This document shows positions 1-7,876 of a DNA stretch of 64,000 bases, in pieces (position 1 is the stretch's first letter; every line of letters starts with the position of its first letter). The DNA lies in the NCBI RefSeq assembly GCF_001750685.1, contig NZ_CP017269.1, forward strand, positions 372,001 through 436,000, written 5' to 3'. The notes beneath the pieces are model-generated. The model saw only the letters and a list, made by a program, of their open reading frames with translations. It was not told the DNA's origin and made no database searches. The translations under genes were made by a program, and so were the position numbers. The stretch comes from Geosporobacter ferrireducens (GTDB lineage Bacteria; Bacillota; Clostridia; Peptostreptococcales; Thermotaleaceae).

Positions 1-67
1 TTTCCTCAAAAGCAGGTATTGAAAAGTATGTTATTCCACAGTTTTTACGCATATTCAATTCATTCAT
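1..67 (-). CDS. 5' fragment of a probable PgeF/YlmD-type (laccase-domain) protein
   Basis: Only the first 22 codons lie in the window, reading MNELNMRKNCGITYFSIPAF then EE. The ATG at 65-67 follows a good SD (AAGGAG, at 75-80). The fragment is too short to identify by itself. The guess rests on context: in Bacillus the gene after sigG/ylmC is ylmD, a multicopper-oxidase-fold (YfiH/PgeF, peptidoglycan-editing) protein whose N-terminus has a similar short beta strand, and here the gene follows sigG, ylmC and nrdR in the same direction. The identity is inferred; the existence of a gene start is well supported by the SD. Confidence 0.45.
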   Translation of the reverse strand, partial: MNELNMRKNCGITYFSIPAFEE

Positions 68-92
68 ATTTTTTCTCCTTTAGCCAGCAGAA

Positions 93-130
93 TAAACATA
101 TAATAGCAAGTCGCTTGTCAACTTGCTATT
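93..130 (-). promoter_or_regulatory. Palindrome overlapping a TTGACA box before the partial gene
   Basis: AATAGCAAGT (102-111) and ACTTGCTATT (121-130) are perfect 10-base inverted arms with a 9-base centre. On the minus strand the arm/centre junction creates TTGACA (116-121), followed 17 bases later by TGTTTA (93-98), a poor -10. It may be a promoter with an operator over its -35 element, or only the terminator hairpin of nrdR (stop at 187). No strong U tract follows on either strand, so I cannot decide. Confidence 0.35.
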
Positions 131-186
131 ATTTTGCCCCTGATTTATTCACTCTATTGCTCATGATGAATGAGCTATCTAGAGCT

Positions 187-642
187 TTATTTTTCATTTA
201 ATAATTTTTTTAGTTCTTCCAAAAAAGTATTAATATCTTTAAACTGTCTGTATACAGATGCAAATCTTACATAGGCAACCTCATCTAAATCCTTCAAATG
301 ATTCATTACCAATTCTCCAATAAATATACTGGTAATTTCCTTATCCATAGTATTGTGAAGACTTCTTTCTACATCATCTATGGTGTGCTCTATATCTTTC
401 ATTGAAACAGGGCGTTTTTCACAAGCACGGATCATACCATTTAAAACTTTGTTTCTGTTATAGGCTTCTCTTGTACCATCTTTCTTAATTACGATCAACG
501 GAATCTCTTCAACCTTTTCATAGGTCGTAAATCTTTTTTTACATTTGCTGCATTCTCTTCTTCTTCGGATAGCTTGTCCTTCTTCTGTAGGTCTGGAATC
601 TACTACCTTCGTTTCAAAATACTCGCAGTATGGACAGTTCAT
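187..642 (-). CDS. nrdR: Transcriptional repressor NrdR
   Basis: Represses ribonucleotide reductase genes in response to bound ATP/dATP. The 151-aa length is typical. The N-terminal zinc ribbon is complete, with CPYC at residues 3-6 and CSKC at about 31-34, followed by the basic DNA-binding RRRR stretch and an ATP-cone domain from about residue 46 to 136 (starting near PLIVIKKDG). The ATG has an upstream AGGGGGAG SD. It is set off from ylmC by about 160 bases that contain a promoter and a palindrome, so it is probably its own transcription unit. No ribonucleotide reductase gene is in the window, so it acts in trans. Confidence 0.96.
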   Translation of the reverse strand: MNCPYCEYFETKVVDSRPTEEGQAIRRRRECSKCKKRFTTYEKVEEIPLIVIKKDGTREAYNRNKVLNGMIRACEKRPVSMKDIEHTIDDVERSLHNTMDKEITSIFIGELVMNHLKDLDEVAYVRFASVYRQFKDINTFLEELKKLLNEK

Positions 643-661
643 CGCGTCTCCCCCTATATGT

Positions 662-676
662 GACTATTCTATAGTC
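662..676. promoter_or_regulatory. 15-base palindrome in the nrdR leader
   Basis: GACTAT TCT ATAGTC is a perfect inverted repeat (6-base arms) lying just downstream of the predicted -10 and upstream of the nrdR SD. That is a position where a repressor or an mRNA hairpin could act. It resembles the general form of an operator but is not a clear match to the NrdR-box consensus as I remember it. Function is inferred. Confidence 0.4.
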
Positions 677-694
677 GAAACATATCTTACTCAA

Positions 695-723
695 ATTATA
701 ATATTTCATATAGGGGATGTCTA
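695..723 (-). promoter_or_regulatory. Sigma-A-type promoter of nrdR
   Basis: On the minus strand TAGACA (718-723), a 17-base spacer and a perfect TATAAT (695-700). The -35 is weak (TAGACA against TTGACA), but spacing and -10 are ideal and the start site would fall about 45 bases before the nrdR ATG. Confidence 0.6.
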
Positions 724-799
724 CTGTGAATTTTTTGATTGTCCTATATAAGTACCTTAGAAGCTTTTAATTATTCCTTTTCTTTTGAAAGCACAAGCT

Positions 800-1069
800 T
801 TACTCGTTTTCTTCTAAATCGGCAGGCAAGATTACATCTTTGAGTTCAACTAAAATCACATCCATCCCTATTTTTTTTATTTCATGCCAAGTAATTACAA
901 AATCATTTTCCTTCCCGAAGAAATTTAAAAACTTACCAGGTCCAGGAACGATCAATGCTTCAATTCTCCCTTTTTCTAAATTAACTTCGATATCAGATAC
1001 AAAGCCTAATCTCCTTCCGTCAACAATGTTAATAATTTCTTTTTGTCGCAGATCTGATGTACTAATCAT
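800..1069 (-). CDS. ylmC: YlmC/YmxH-family PRC-barrel protein
   Basis: A small (89-aa) PRC-barrel-like protein of the YlmC/YmxH family found in spore formers. Features that fit are the N-terminal LRQKEIINIVDGRRLGFVSD (strand-turn with the family's DG..LG pattern), a middle G-P-G-K-F turn, and the acidic end. The biochemical role is unknown; the family is commonly labelled a sporulation protein because of its position next to sporulation sigma genes. It lies about 120 bases downstream of sigG, after the sigG terminator, with its own SD (AAGGTGATTAA before ATG). Confidence 0.85.
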   Translation of the reverse strand: MISTSDLRQKEIINIVDGRRLGFVSDIEVNLEKGRIEALIVPGPGKFLNFFGKENDFVITWHEIKKIGMDVILVELKDVILPADLEENE

Positions 1070-1158
1070 TTAATCACCTTCTCATCTTTATTATAAGTAT
1101 TTAAAAACTACTATTCTTTCTATATCTATGTATATAGAGCTTGGAAACAATATATGAT

Positions 1159-1195
1159 CATAAAAAAACAAAAGCAAAATAATTTGCTTTTGTTT
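1159..1195 (-). terminator. sigG terminator
   Basis: Perfect 13-base stem AAACAAAAGCAAA (1166-1178) with TTTGCTTTTGTTT (1183-1195), loop of 4, followed on the minus strand by a run of seven U. The first stem bases lie inside the sigG stop codon. Confidence 0.9.
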
Positions 1196-1967
1196 AAATA
1201 TGTTTTCTCATATGCTTTAGAGCAGTTTTTTCCAACCTCGAAACTTGAGCTTGAGAGATTCCTATTTCTTCAGCTACTTCCATTTGTGTTCTTCCTTCGA
1301 AAAACCGAAGTGTAAGTATCAGTTTTTCACGATCACTCAGTTTTCTTAAGGCTTCCCGAAGTGCAATTCCTTCCAGCCAAGTCTCATCTTCACTCTTTTC
1401 GTCACTTACCTGATCCATTACAAATATTGCGTCTCCGCTGTCATGATAAATCGGCTCAAACAATGAAATGGGATCCTGGATTGCATCTAAGGCAAAAACA
1501 ACCTCTTCCCGAGGTATATTCAACTCCTTTGCTATTTCTGATATAGTAGGTTCCTTTGCATTTTTGTTGATAAGCTGATCCCGAATCTGTAGTGCTTTAT
1601 AGGCTGTATCGCGAAGGGATCGGCTTACTCGAATCGAGTTATTATCCCGTAAATATCTTCGGATTTCCCCGATAATCATTGGTACCGCATAGGTTGAAAA
1701 TTTTACATTTTGAGATAGATCAAAATTATCAATGGCTTTGATCAAACCAATACATCCTACTTGGAATAAATCGTCTACATGTTCTCCTCTATTATTAAAA
1801 CGCTGGATTACACTTAAAACCAATCTTAGATTTCCTTGAATGAATTCCTCTCTTGCAGACAAATCTCCTTGATGAATCTTGCTGAATAATTGTCTCATTT
1901 TTTCATTGGTTAACACAGGAAGTTTTGATGTATTTACTCCACAAATTTCTACTTTGTTGATATGCAT
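1194..1967 (-). CDS. sigG: RNA polymerase sigma-G, late forespore sigma factor
   Basis: Directs late forespore gene expression. The 257-aa protein starts with the characteristic MHINKVEICGVNTSKLPVLT, the N-terminal segment that distinguishes sigma-G (and binds SpoIIAB/CsfB) from other sigma-70 factors. Region 2 (EEFIQGNLRLVLSVIQRFNN, then DDLFQVGCIGLIKAI and VKFSTYAVPMIIGEIRR) and the region 4.2 helix-turn-helix (MEVAEEIGISQAQVSRLE) are intact. SD GGAGGAATTGTC precedes the ATG. It lies 110 bases downstream of sigE but has its own sigma-F promoter and is separated from sigE by a terminator, the arrangement known in Bacillus. Confidence 0.97.
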   Translation of the reverse strand: MHINKVEICGVNTSKLPVLTNEKMRQLFSKIHQGDLSAREEFIQGNLRLVLSVIQRFNNRGEHVDDLFQVGCIGLIKAIDNFDLSQNVKFSTYAVPMIIGEIRRYLRDNNSIRVSRSLRDTAYKALQIRDQLINKNAKEPTISEIAKELNIPREEVVFALDAIQDPISLFEPIYHDSGDAIFVMDQVSDEKSEDETWLEGIALREALRKLSDREKLILTLRFFEGRTQMEVAEEIGISQAQVSRLEKTALKHMRKHI

Positions 1968-2009
1968 GACAATTCCTCCATTCGATGGATTATTGCCCCC
2001 TTACATCAA

Positions 2010-2039
2010 AATTATTGCCTTTTTAAAAATCCTTTATAC
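2010..2039 (-). promoter_or_regulatory. Sigma-F promoter of sigG
   Basis: On the minus strand GTATA (2035-2039), a 15-base spacer and GGCAATAATT (2010-2019). This matches every specified position of the Bacillus sigma-F consensus (GYWTA-N15-GGNRANANTW, from memory). The predicted start is about 35-40 bases before the sigG ATG. Confidence 0.82.
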
Positions 2040-2059
2040 AATAAAGAAAGAAAAGTAAA

Positions 2060-2079
2060 AAGCAGCTTAATTGCTGCTT
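2060..2079 (-). terminator. sigE terminator
   Basis: AAGCAGC (2060-2066) pairs with GCTGCTT (2073-2079) around a 6-base loop, followed on the minus strand by UUUUUAC. The stem overlaps the sigE stop codon. It insulates sigE from sigG. Confidence 0.75.
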
Positions 2080-2812
2080 ATGTCATCCGATTAATTTCTT
2101 TTCGTAATCTCGTTATAATTCTCTTTTCTAATCTTGAAATATAGGATTGGGAAATGCCTAACATGTCTGCTACCTCTTTTTGGGTTTTTTCTTCTCCATT
2201 ATTTAAACCAAACCTTAACTCCATTATTTTCTTTTCCCTTTTTGTTAGCTTTTTAAGTGCGATTTCCAATAATTCTTTATCAATTTCTTCCTCTAGAAAT
2301 TTATAAATTAAATCATTGTCTGTACCTAAAATGTCTGATAAAAGTAATTCATTTCCATCCCAGTCGATATTTAACGGTTCATCAAAGGAAATTTCTGCTT
2401 TTGCCTTGCTATTTCTCCTTAGGTACATCAAAATTTCATTTTCTATACACCGTGAAGCATATGTAGCCAATTTGATCTTTTTCTCTGGATCAAAGGTGTT
2501 TACTGCTTTTATAAGTCCAATCGTCCCTATAGAAATGAGATCTTCTACACCTACGCCAGTATTCTCAAATTTTCTAGCAATATAAACTACCAATCTAAGA
2601 TTTCTCTCAATAAGAACACTTTTAACTGCCCCATCATCTTCACGCAGTTGATCTATCAAAAATAATTCTTCATCAGAGCTCAATGGTGGTGGTAAAGCCT
2701 CGCTCCCCCCTATGTAGAAAATACTATCTTCCTCTAAAAATCCTAACTTCTTTAACATCCTAATCAGAACTATTCTATAATTAAGTCTTAGCCTAGTAAA
2801 AAAGCTTAGCAC
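2078..2812 (-). CDS. sigE: Pro-sigma-E, early mother-cell sigma factor
   Basis: Made as an inactive precursor and cleaved by SpoIIGA in the mother cell. The mature N-terminus motif [13 protein letters not shown] follows a basic, membrane-binding pro-sequence of about 30 residues. Region 2 ([43 protein letters not shown]) and region 4.2 ([16 protein letters not shown]) are near-identical to the Bacillus protein. I chose the GTG at 2810-2812 because GGGGGG lies 7 bases upstream of it; an ATG at 2827 in frame has no SD. It directly follows spoIIGA. This start gives about 244 residues. Confidence 0.96.
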   Translation of the reverse strand: MLSFFTRLRLNYRIVLIRMLKKLGFLEEDSIFYIGGSEALPPPLSSDEELFLIDQLREDDGAVKSVLIERNLRLVVYIARKFENTGVGVEDLISIGTIGLIKAVNTFDPEKKIKLATYASRCIENEILMYLRRNSKAKAEISFDEPLNIDWDGNELLLSDILGTDNDLIYKFLEEEIDKELLEIALKKLTKREKKIMELRFGLNNGEEKTQKEVADMLGISQSYISRLEKRIITRLRKEINRMT

Positions 2813-2840
2813 TCTAACGCCCCCCATTTGATGATAGATT

Positions 2841-3737
2841 TTAAGTCAAAATATCTGGATGCAATAATGCACGGTAGTCTCCATTCGATGAAAGCTCTTT
2901 TGTATAGATCCCTATTATAATATTTGTAATACGCCTTACTTCATTTTTTTCCTCTAATATTACGCTATCCGGCTTAAATCCTATAAGCATCCCATTCTCT
3001 TTCCCTAAAGATTTAAAAGGAATAACTCTAAATCGGTTCATCCAATCAGAGGTTTGTAAGATGTTTGATAGTAGATCTAAATTCACTTCCTGCGACCGGT
3101 CAAAATAATATCGAATATTTTCTGGCAAAAGTTCTTTAATTGCTGAATATTCAACGATAATTACTGGATATTTTGAAAGCGGCTCTTGAAGAGAGTTTCC
3201 AGTATCAATCAAAGCACAAATTTTACTTTTTTGCTCGCCTACCGCTACCCAAATAGGTATATAGACCTTGTTGCGAGATATTTTCACCTGGATATATTCC
3301 CAGCAAAACTTTAAAAGAATATAGGATACAATTCCAGAATATAGCAGCAATCTAATAGGGAAATTTGCAATATAAAACACCCCATTACTCACAAGGCCGT
3401 TAAAGTCAGTAAAGTAGAATAAAGCAAAGGCTGCGCCGCCAAACATAAAGGAAATTAAATAAAAAATGGCTAACTGCTTTAAGAAATCCTTAAAATGATA
3501 AGGAATAAATGTAATAATGATAATGAGCATAGATGCTAAAAATTTCATCATCGTCGAATATAGAAAGCTAAGTGATGGAAAAAAAACGACAAAAGCATAT
3601 AAAGCACCCACTGCTGCCCCAATCCAAAGCCTGGCTTTGGAAACCTTAAATCTACTAAAGGTTGCAGTGAGATAAAGAATTAGCCAATTCATCAGCAAAT
3701 TCTCAAGAAACAGATACTCTCCATATACCTCAAACAT
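2841..3737 (-). CDS. spoIIGA: Sigma-E processing aspartic protease SpoIIGA
   Basis: Membrane protease that removes the pro-sequence of sigma-E after a signal from the forespore. The N-terminal half has about five hydrophobic segments (roughly residues 10-150). The C-terminal half has the aspartic-protease signature [14 protein letters not shown] (Asp near residue 178), the single catalytic Asp per subunit expected of this family. Start chosen at 3737 because GGAGG is 7 bases upstream; the ATG at 3743 abuts the SD. It is the first gene of the spoIIG operon with sigE and is preceded by a Spo0A-type promoter. Confidence 0.95.
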   Translation of the reverse strand: MFEVYGEYLFLENLLMNWLILYLTATFSRFKVSKARLWIGAAVGALYAFVVFFPSLSFLYSTMMKFLASMLIIIITFIPYHFKDFLKQLAIFYLISFMFGGAAFALFYFTDFNGLVSNGVFYIANFPIRLLLYSGIVSYILLKFCWEYIQVKISRNKVYIPIWVAVGEQKSKICALIDTGNSLQEPLSKYPVIIVEYSAIKELLPENIRYYFDRSQEVNLDLLSNILQTSDWMNRFRVIPFKSLGKENGMLIGFKPDSVILEEKNEVRRITNIIIGIYTKELSSNGDYRALLHPDILT

Positions 3738-3806
3738 AAACATTCCTCCATTATGGAGATAATTCTACTTGATACACATTATTCAATTGTCCTATGATTT
3801 ATGTCT

Positions 3807-3853
3807 ATTATATAGGAATTCATATTCATTTTTTGTCATTGTATGAAGTCGAA
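3807..3853 (-). promoter_or_regulatory. spoIIG-type promoter with long spacer and Spo0A-box-like sites
   Basis: On the minus strand ATGACA (3834-3839) and a perfect TATAAT (3807-3812) are 21 bases apart, close to the abnormal 22-base spacing known for the Bacillus spoIIG promoter. Two near-matches to the Spo0A box TGNCGAA lie here: AGTCGAA on the plus strand (3847-3853) and TGACAAA on the minus strand (3832-3838), each with one mismatch, the second overlapping the -35. The geometry fits activation by phosphorylated Spo0A. Confidence 0.65.
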
Positions 3854-3893
3854 TCTCTTCTATCGGGTAAAAAAACTTCCCATATTACGACAA

Positions 3894-3923
3894 AAGACCG
3901 TATCCCTGATAAGATACGGTCTT
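3894..3923 (-). terminator. ftsZ terminator
   Basis: AAGACCGTATC and GATACGGTCTT form an 11-base perfect stem with an 8-base loop, followed by UUUUG on the minus strand. It begins 5 bases after the ftsZ stop and separates the cell-wall cluster from the spoIIG operon. Confidence 0.85.
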
Positions 3924-3928
3924 CTTTA

Positions 3929-5008
3929 CTATCTCTTTTTTCTTAGGAAGGTAGGAATATCTAAATCATCTTGAATAGGCAGATGTTCCTCTTCTCTATG
4001 ATTGTGCACTCCAACATCCTTGTCTAGCTGAGGCACTTTTATTACATTGGGTTTCTGATTTTCAAAACCTGTGGCAATTACTGTAATACGGATCTCATCT
4101 TTTAAATCTTCATCAATTACAGCACCAAAAATAATATTTGCATCTGGATCTGCAGCCTGTGCTACCAGCTCAGCAGCTTCATTCACTTCAAAAAGTCCTA
4201 AATTAGAACCTCCTGTTATGTTCAAAAGTACACCTTTTGCTCCTTGAATAGATGTCTCGAGCAAAGGACTATGTATGGCTTGTTTTGCAGCCTCAGTGGC
4301 TCGGTTCTCTCCGCTTGCCTTTCCTATTCCCATATGGGCTAACCCTTGCTCAAACATAATTGTTTTCACATCAGCAAAGTCAAGATTTACAAGACCAGGT
4401 ACGGCGATAAGATCGGATATGCCCTGGACCCCTTGACGCAGTACATCATCTGCCATTTTAAACGCATCCATAATCGATGTCTTTTTCTCAACAACCTGAA
4501 GCAATCTATCATTGGGAATTGTAACCAAAGTATCTACTTTCCCCTTTAGCTCTTCAATCCCTTGTTCCGCATGCTGCATTCTTCGTTTTCCTTCAAAGGT
4601 AAAGGGTTTTGTGACAACACCCACTGTCAGTATGCCCATCTCCTTTGCAATCTGCGCTACAATAGGTGCTGCGCCCGTTCCCGTTCCACCACCCATTCCA
4701 GAGGTAACGAATACCATGTCTGCCCCTTGCAATGCTTGATGAATATCCTCTTTACTTTCCTCAGCAGCTTTTCTACCGATTTCTGGATTTGCACCTGCAC
4801 CTAAACCTTTTGTTAATTTCTCTCCGATTTGGATTCTATATTCTGCTTTAGATGTAAATAATGCTTGTTTATCCGTATTTACAGCTATAAACTGAACCCC
4901 TTTCAACTGGGATTCTATCATTCTATTGACAGCGTTATTTCCGCCGCCACCAACACCAATCACTTTTATCTGAGCAAATTGCTCCATATCAACATCAAAT
5001 TCTAACAC
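3929..5008 (-). CDS. ftsZ: Cell division GTPase FtsZ
   Basis: Tubulin homologue that forms the Z ring. All landmarks are present: [17 protein letters not shown] at residues 14-30, the GTP-binding tubulin signature [13 protein letters not shown] near 107, the synergy loop with DFADVKTIM, and a short linker ending in the partner-binding C-terminal peptide [10 protein letters not shown]. Length 359 aa is normal. The start is GTG at 5006-5008 with an AAGGGGG SD 7 bases upstream. It lies 225 bases downstream of sbp, and no ftsA lies between. Confidence 0.98.
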   Translation of the reverse strand: MLEFDVDMEQFAQIKVIGVGGGGNNAVNRMIESQLKGVQFIAVNTDKQALFTSKAEYRIQIGEKLTKGLGAGANPEIGRKAAEESKEDIHQALQGADMVFVTSGMGGGTGTGAAPIVAQIAKEMGILTVGVVTKPFTFEGKRRMQHAEQGIEELKGKVDTLVTIPNDRLLQVVEKKTSIMDAFKMADDVLRQGVQGISDLIAVPGLVNLDFADVKTIMFEQGLAHMGIGKASGENRATEAAKQAIHSPLLETSIQGAKGVLLNITGGSNLGLFEVNEAAELVAQAADPDANIIFGAVIDEDLKDEIRITVIATGFENQKPNVIKVPQLDKDVGVHNHREEEHLPIQDDLDIPTFLRKKR

Positions 5009-5178
5009 AATATTACCCCCTTCATACGGCTACGAAAATATTATAAGATCGTTAGTCCAAATTAATTAATTGAGCTTTTGGTATGTTTCTTTCATCTATA
5101 TATCTTGTTTCTCAATTCAAATCATTAATATATCGGCATAATATGAAAAAATCTGAAGCAAGAATATTTTCAAATAAT

Positions 5179-5207
5179 CCTATAACATATTTCAACGTAC
5201 TATTCAA
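5179..5207 (-). promoter_or_regulatory. Candidate ftsZ promoter
   Basis: TTGAAT (5202-5207), 17-base spacer and TATAGG (5179-5184) on the minus strand, in the 225-base gap between sbp and ftsZ. This would leave a leader of about 165 bases. The region is very AT-rich, so other promoters are possible. Confidence 0.35.
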
Positions 5208-5233
5208 ATATCCTTTTTTTTGTTGCAAAAACT

Positions 5234-5584
5234 TTATTTTTTGGTGATTCTCTCAATGAGATAACGCCTAATGATTGCAAAGTTCTGGAATAATCTTCCT
5301 CCAAATGCAAATATTGCTGCATAATAAAGAGGAACACCTAGACGGTCGCCAATATATGCCAGAAATCCGGCAAGAATGGCATTTCCAAAAAATCCAGAGA
5401 CAAAAATTGTTGAATGAAATTTGTCCTCCATATGAGAGCGAATTGCACCAAATACGGAATCTAATGCAGCTAGAATTGCCACAGACATGTAAAGCGAATA
5501 GGAGGAAGGGTAGGTTATGGGCAAATAAATACCCAAAAATACCCCAATCATTAAACCTAAGATTGCAATAATCACATTATTCAC
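5234..5584 (-). CDS. sbp: Small basic protein Sbp (DUF1290)
   Basis: A 116-aa membrane protein with three or four hydrophobic segments and a basic tail (RRYLIERITKK), matching the sbp gene that lies beside ftsA/ftsZ in Bacillus. Typical family residues include the AALDSVFGAIRS turn and FGGRLFQNFAIIRR near the end. The function is unknown; location and co-conservation suggest a division or envelope role. It overlaps the upstream DUF881 gene by 8 bases, so the two are translationally coupled. Confidence 0.9.
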   Translation of the reverse strand: MNNVIIAILGLMIGVFLGIYLPITYPSSYSLYMSVAILAALDSVFGAIRSHMEDKFHSTIFVSGFFGNAILAGFLAYIGDRLGVPLYYAAIFAFGGRLFQNFAIIRRYLIERITKK

Positions 5585-6302
5585 CCTCTTCTGCTACTTT
5601 CAAGTAACGATAATTTATATCCTCTTGGTATTTTGCTATCTTAACATTTACTACAGGTTTTACCTCTATTAAAAGACCTATAATTTCTTTTAGATAATGA
5701 CCCGATTGGCCAGGAGCATAAATAGAGGCCTCTAGCGTTTTTGGATCTCCGATTGCCTTTATAATAAAAGGCTGTGCAAAGACCTGATTATTAATTCGAA
5801 TGGTGTGACCCGCACAATTAATCTCTGAAATAGAAATGATCCGCTGCCCATTGATCGATATTGCTTCAGCCCCTGCCGCCTTTAGATCATTTATCAGATT
5901 TAATATATCAATATCATGCACAAGTACATTATTCGGGTTTTCGTCACCAATTAATTCCCGGGTTCCATCATTTACCGTCAGAACAATTCCAGGCCCTTCC
6001 ACATTTTTAAACCCACTGATCAGTTTCTGATTTTCCAGTTCTTGTGTTAGAGCGTCTTTAAAAAGTCCACCCTCGCTTTTCAGCTTATCATAGTTTTCTA
6101 TAAAGCTGCTCCGTTCTTCAATTACACCATGAAGATTTTCTATCTCTTTCTTCTCACTCTCGATGGATAGCTTATAGTCATAGATTACCTTTAATGGTAC
6201 ATATAAGTAATCACCGGACACACTTTTTATTTGCAATACAATTAAGAAACCCAATAGAATGCAAAGAATTAAAATATTAAATTTCCACACATTCATTTTC
6301 AA
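5577..6302 (-). CDS. DUF881 family membrane-anchored protein (second copy)
   Basis: One of two adjacent DUF881 proteins (YlxW/YlxX type). A single transmembrane helix (about residues 7-25 from the chosen start) is followed by a coiled coil and the DUF881 domain, with the family pattern VEGPGIVLTVND, GAEAISINGQRI and IKAIGDPKTLE. I placed the start at the TTG at 6300-6302, 6 bases after GAGGTG; a longer reading frame would overlap the previous gene by 65 bases without an SD. Predicted to face the cell exterior. Role unknown; division-associated by location. Confidence 0.85.
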   Translation of the reverse strand: MKMNVWKFNILILCILLGFLIVLQIKSVSGDYLYVPLKVIYDYKLSIESEKKEIENLHGVIEERSSFIENYDKLKSEGGLFKDALTQELENQKLISGFKNVEGPGIVLTVNDGTRELIGDENPNNVLVHDIDILNLINDLKAAGAEAISINGQRIISISEINCAGHTIRINNQVFAQPFIIKAIGDPKTLEASIYAPGQSGHYLKEIIGLLIEVKPVVNVKIAKYQEDINYRYLKVAEEGE

Positions 6303-6318
6303 TGAACTCACCTCATGA

Positions 6319-7050
6319 CTATTCCTTTTCTTCCACGGGTTTAGCATATCTAAACTTAATAATCTCATTATACCTTGGAACAATTACTTCATCCTGTTTC
6401 TTAATAGATACCTGCAAACCATGCCGTTCTCTCATCTCCCATACAATTCCAAAACGAATGTTTAATGTTGCCTCTAAGGTATCAGGATTTCCTATGGCTT
6501 TAATAATAAAAGGAGGTGCCGTAGGTACAGAGTTTATATTCACATTATTTCCTGCAAGACTTATTTCTGTTCTAGATACAATTCTTTGGTCGTTAACAGA
6601 GATCGCCTCTGCGCCAGCATCATTTAATTTATTCAGTAAACTTAATAGCAAATCATAGTTCAGCATGATTGTACTGTAATCCACGGGATATTCCGGATCC
6701 ACAGGGGGATCATCAACTGCTACGATAATTCCAGGCCCCTTTACGCTTCGTAACCCTGAAATAATTTTATATTTTTCTAAATCAGCACTTAAGCTTTTAA
6801 TCAATGCATCCTCTTTTGATTCTGCCTCTTGAATTTCATTGATTCTAGCTTCCAGCGTATTAATTTCATTTAATAGCTGCTGTTTCTCTTGTCGGATTTT
6901 TTTTAGCTCAGCTGTTAATTCCTGGGCCTTTTGTGCAGGTGCAATTCCTTCCAAGTAATTCGTTTGAACACTTTTAAATTGAAGTGCTAAAACCAATCCC
7001 AAGACAACACATACGATGCCTACAGCCAGCTGTCCTTTAATGCTTTTCAT
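6319..7050 (-). CDS. DUF881 family membrane-anchored protein (first copy)
   Basis: About 243 aa: N-terminal transmembrane segment (KGQLAVGIVCVVLGLVLALQ), an acidic coiled coil of about 60 residues (ELKKIRQEKQQLLNEI and on), then the DUF881 domain with VKGPGIIVAVDD, GAEAISVNDQRIV and IKAIGNPDTLEATL. It is clearly paralogous to the next gene; the cores share the VxGPGI, GAEAIS and KAIG(D/N)P motifs. The start is the ATG at 7048-7050 (GGAGG 8 bases upstream). It lies directly after ftsQ, as ylxW/ylxX do in Bacillus. Confidence 0.88.
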   Translation of the reverse strand: MKSIKGQLAVGIVCVVLGLVLALQFKSVQTNYLEGIAPAQKAQELTAELKKIRQEKQQLLNEINTLEARINEIQEAESKEDALIKSLSADLEKYKIISGLRSVKGPGIIVAVDDPPVDPEYPVDYSTIMLNYDLLLSLLNKLNDAGAEAISVNDQRIVSRTEISLAGNNVNINSVPTAPPFIIKAIGNPDTLEATLNIRFGIVWEMRERHGLQVSIKKQDEVIVPRYNEIIKFRYAKPVEEKE

Positions 7051-7063
7051 CCCCACATCCTCC

Positions 7064-7813
7064 TTAATCTACAGGTCTATAGGTCGGATTTCCATCATAG
7101 CTGATATCAATAACGCCTCTTGTTATATCTTTGCTCTTTAAATCTAGTAAAATTTTTTCAAGTGCCCTTAATTTGTAATCAATATTGTTGCCTTCACCAA
7201 CTCTACAGATTAGGGTATCTGTTAGCCGAATAACATAGTTTTTGGACTGACTTACATCAATGTTTTTTATAGAAATCTCCATCCTGTCGATATATTTAAC
7301 GATTTCCAGCGCTTTTCGCAATTTTTCCGGATCCTTTACCTCCAGCGGCTCCCCTTCCATAAAATGATCAAATTCTAAGCCTTGAATGATTTTTAAGTTC
7401 CCAGAATCTAATTCAGACTTTAGTATCATCCCATTCTCATCTATAAATACATAGGCTCCCATAAAAGGAATTGCAGCAGCCTCTGTTCTTTCTTCAATTT
7501 GGATCAAAATTTTATTAGGAAGCTTTCTCTTTACCTCAACAAATTTGATGTATGGATGCTGCGTTAATCCGATTTCAACATTCTTAATTTTCTCCTTGTA
7601 GATTTGATTCCCCAAGGTTATTCCTGAGGCATGTATAATTTCTTCCTGGGACAATAATACATTTCCACTTACTTCAACAGTCTTTATACAAAAAAGATCG
7701 GTTTTAAAAATAATTATAAAAGAAATAATACAGCATAATAACATGACAAATAAAACAAGCTTTTTCTTTTTTCTTTTGACTTTTTTATCTAGAACCGATT
7801 GATTTATGTACAT
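7064..7813 (-). CDS. ftsQ: Cell division protein FtsQ/DivIB
   Basis: Divisome protein that partners FtsL and the DivIC-type protein. It has a short basic cytoplasmic tail (KKVKRKKKK), one transmembrane helix at about residues 19-39, and a POTRA domain beginning at CIKTVEVSGNVLLSQEEI, followed by the FtsQ domain (IQIEERTEAAAIPF...). Length 249 aa is ordinary. It sits between murA and the DUF881 pair, the Bacillus order except that murA takes the place of murB. Confidence 0.93.
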   Translation of the reverse strand: MYINQSVLDKKVKRKKKKLVLFVMLLCCIISFIIIFKTDLFCIKTVEVSGNVLLSQEEIIHASGITLGNQIYKEKIKNVEIGLTQHPYIKFVEVKRKLPNKILIQIEERTEAAAIPFMGAYVFIDENGMILKSELDSGNLKIIQGLEFDHFMEGEPLEVKDPEKLRKALEIVKYIDRMEISIKNIDVSQSKNYVIRLTDTLICRVGEGNNIDYKLRALEKILLDLKSKDITRGVIDISYDGNPTYRPVD

Positions 7814-7876
7814 ATTCTCCCACCTTACAGCTCGTCCGCTTCTTTCGTTAAATTTAAGAGCAGCTAAAGCTGTCTC

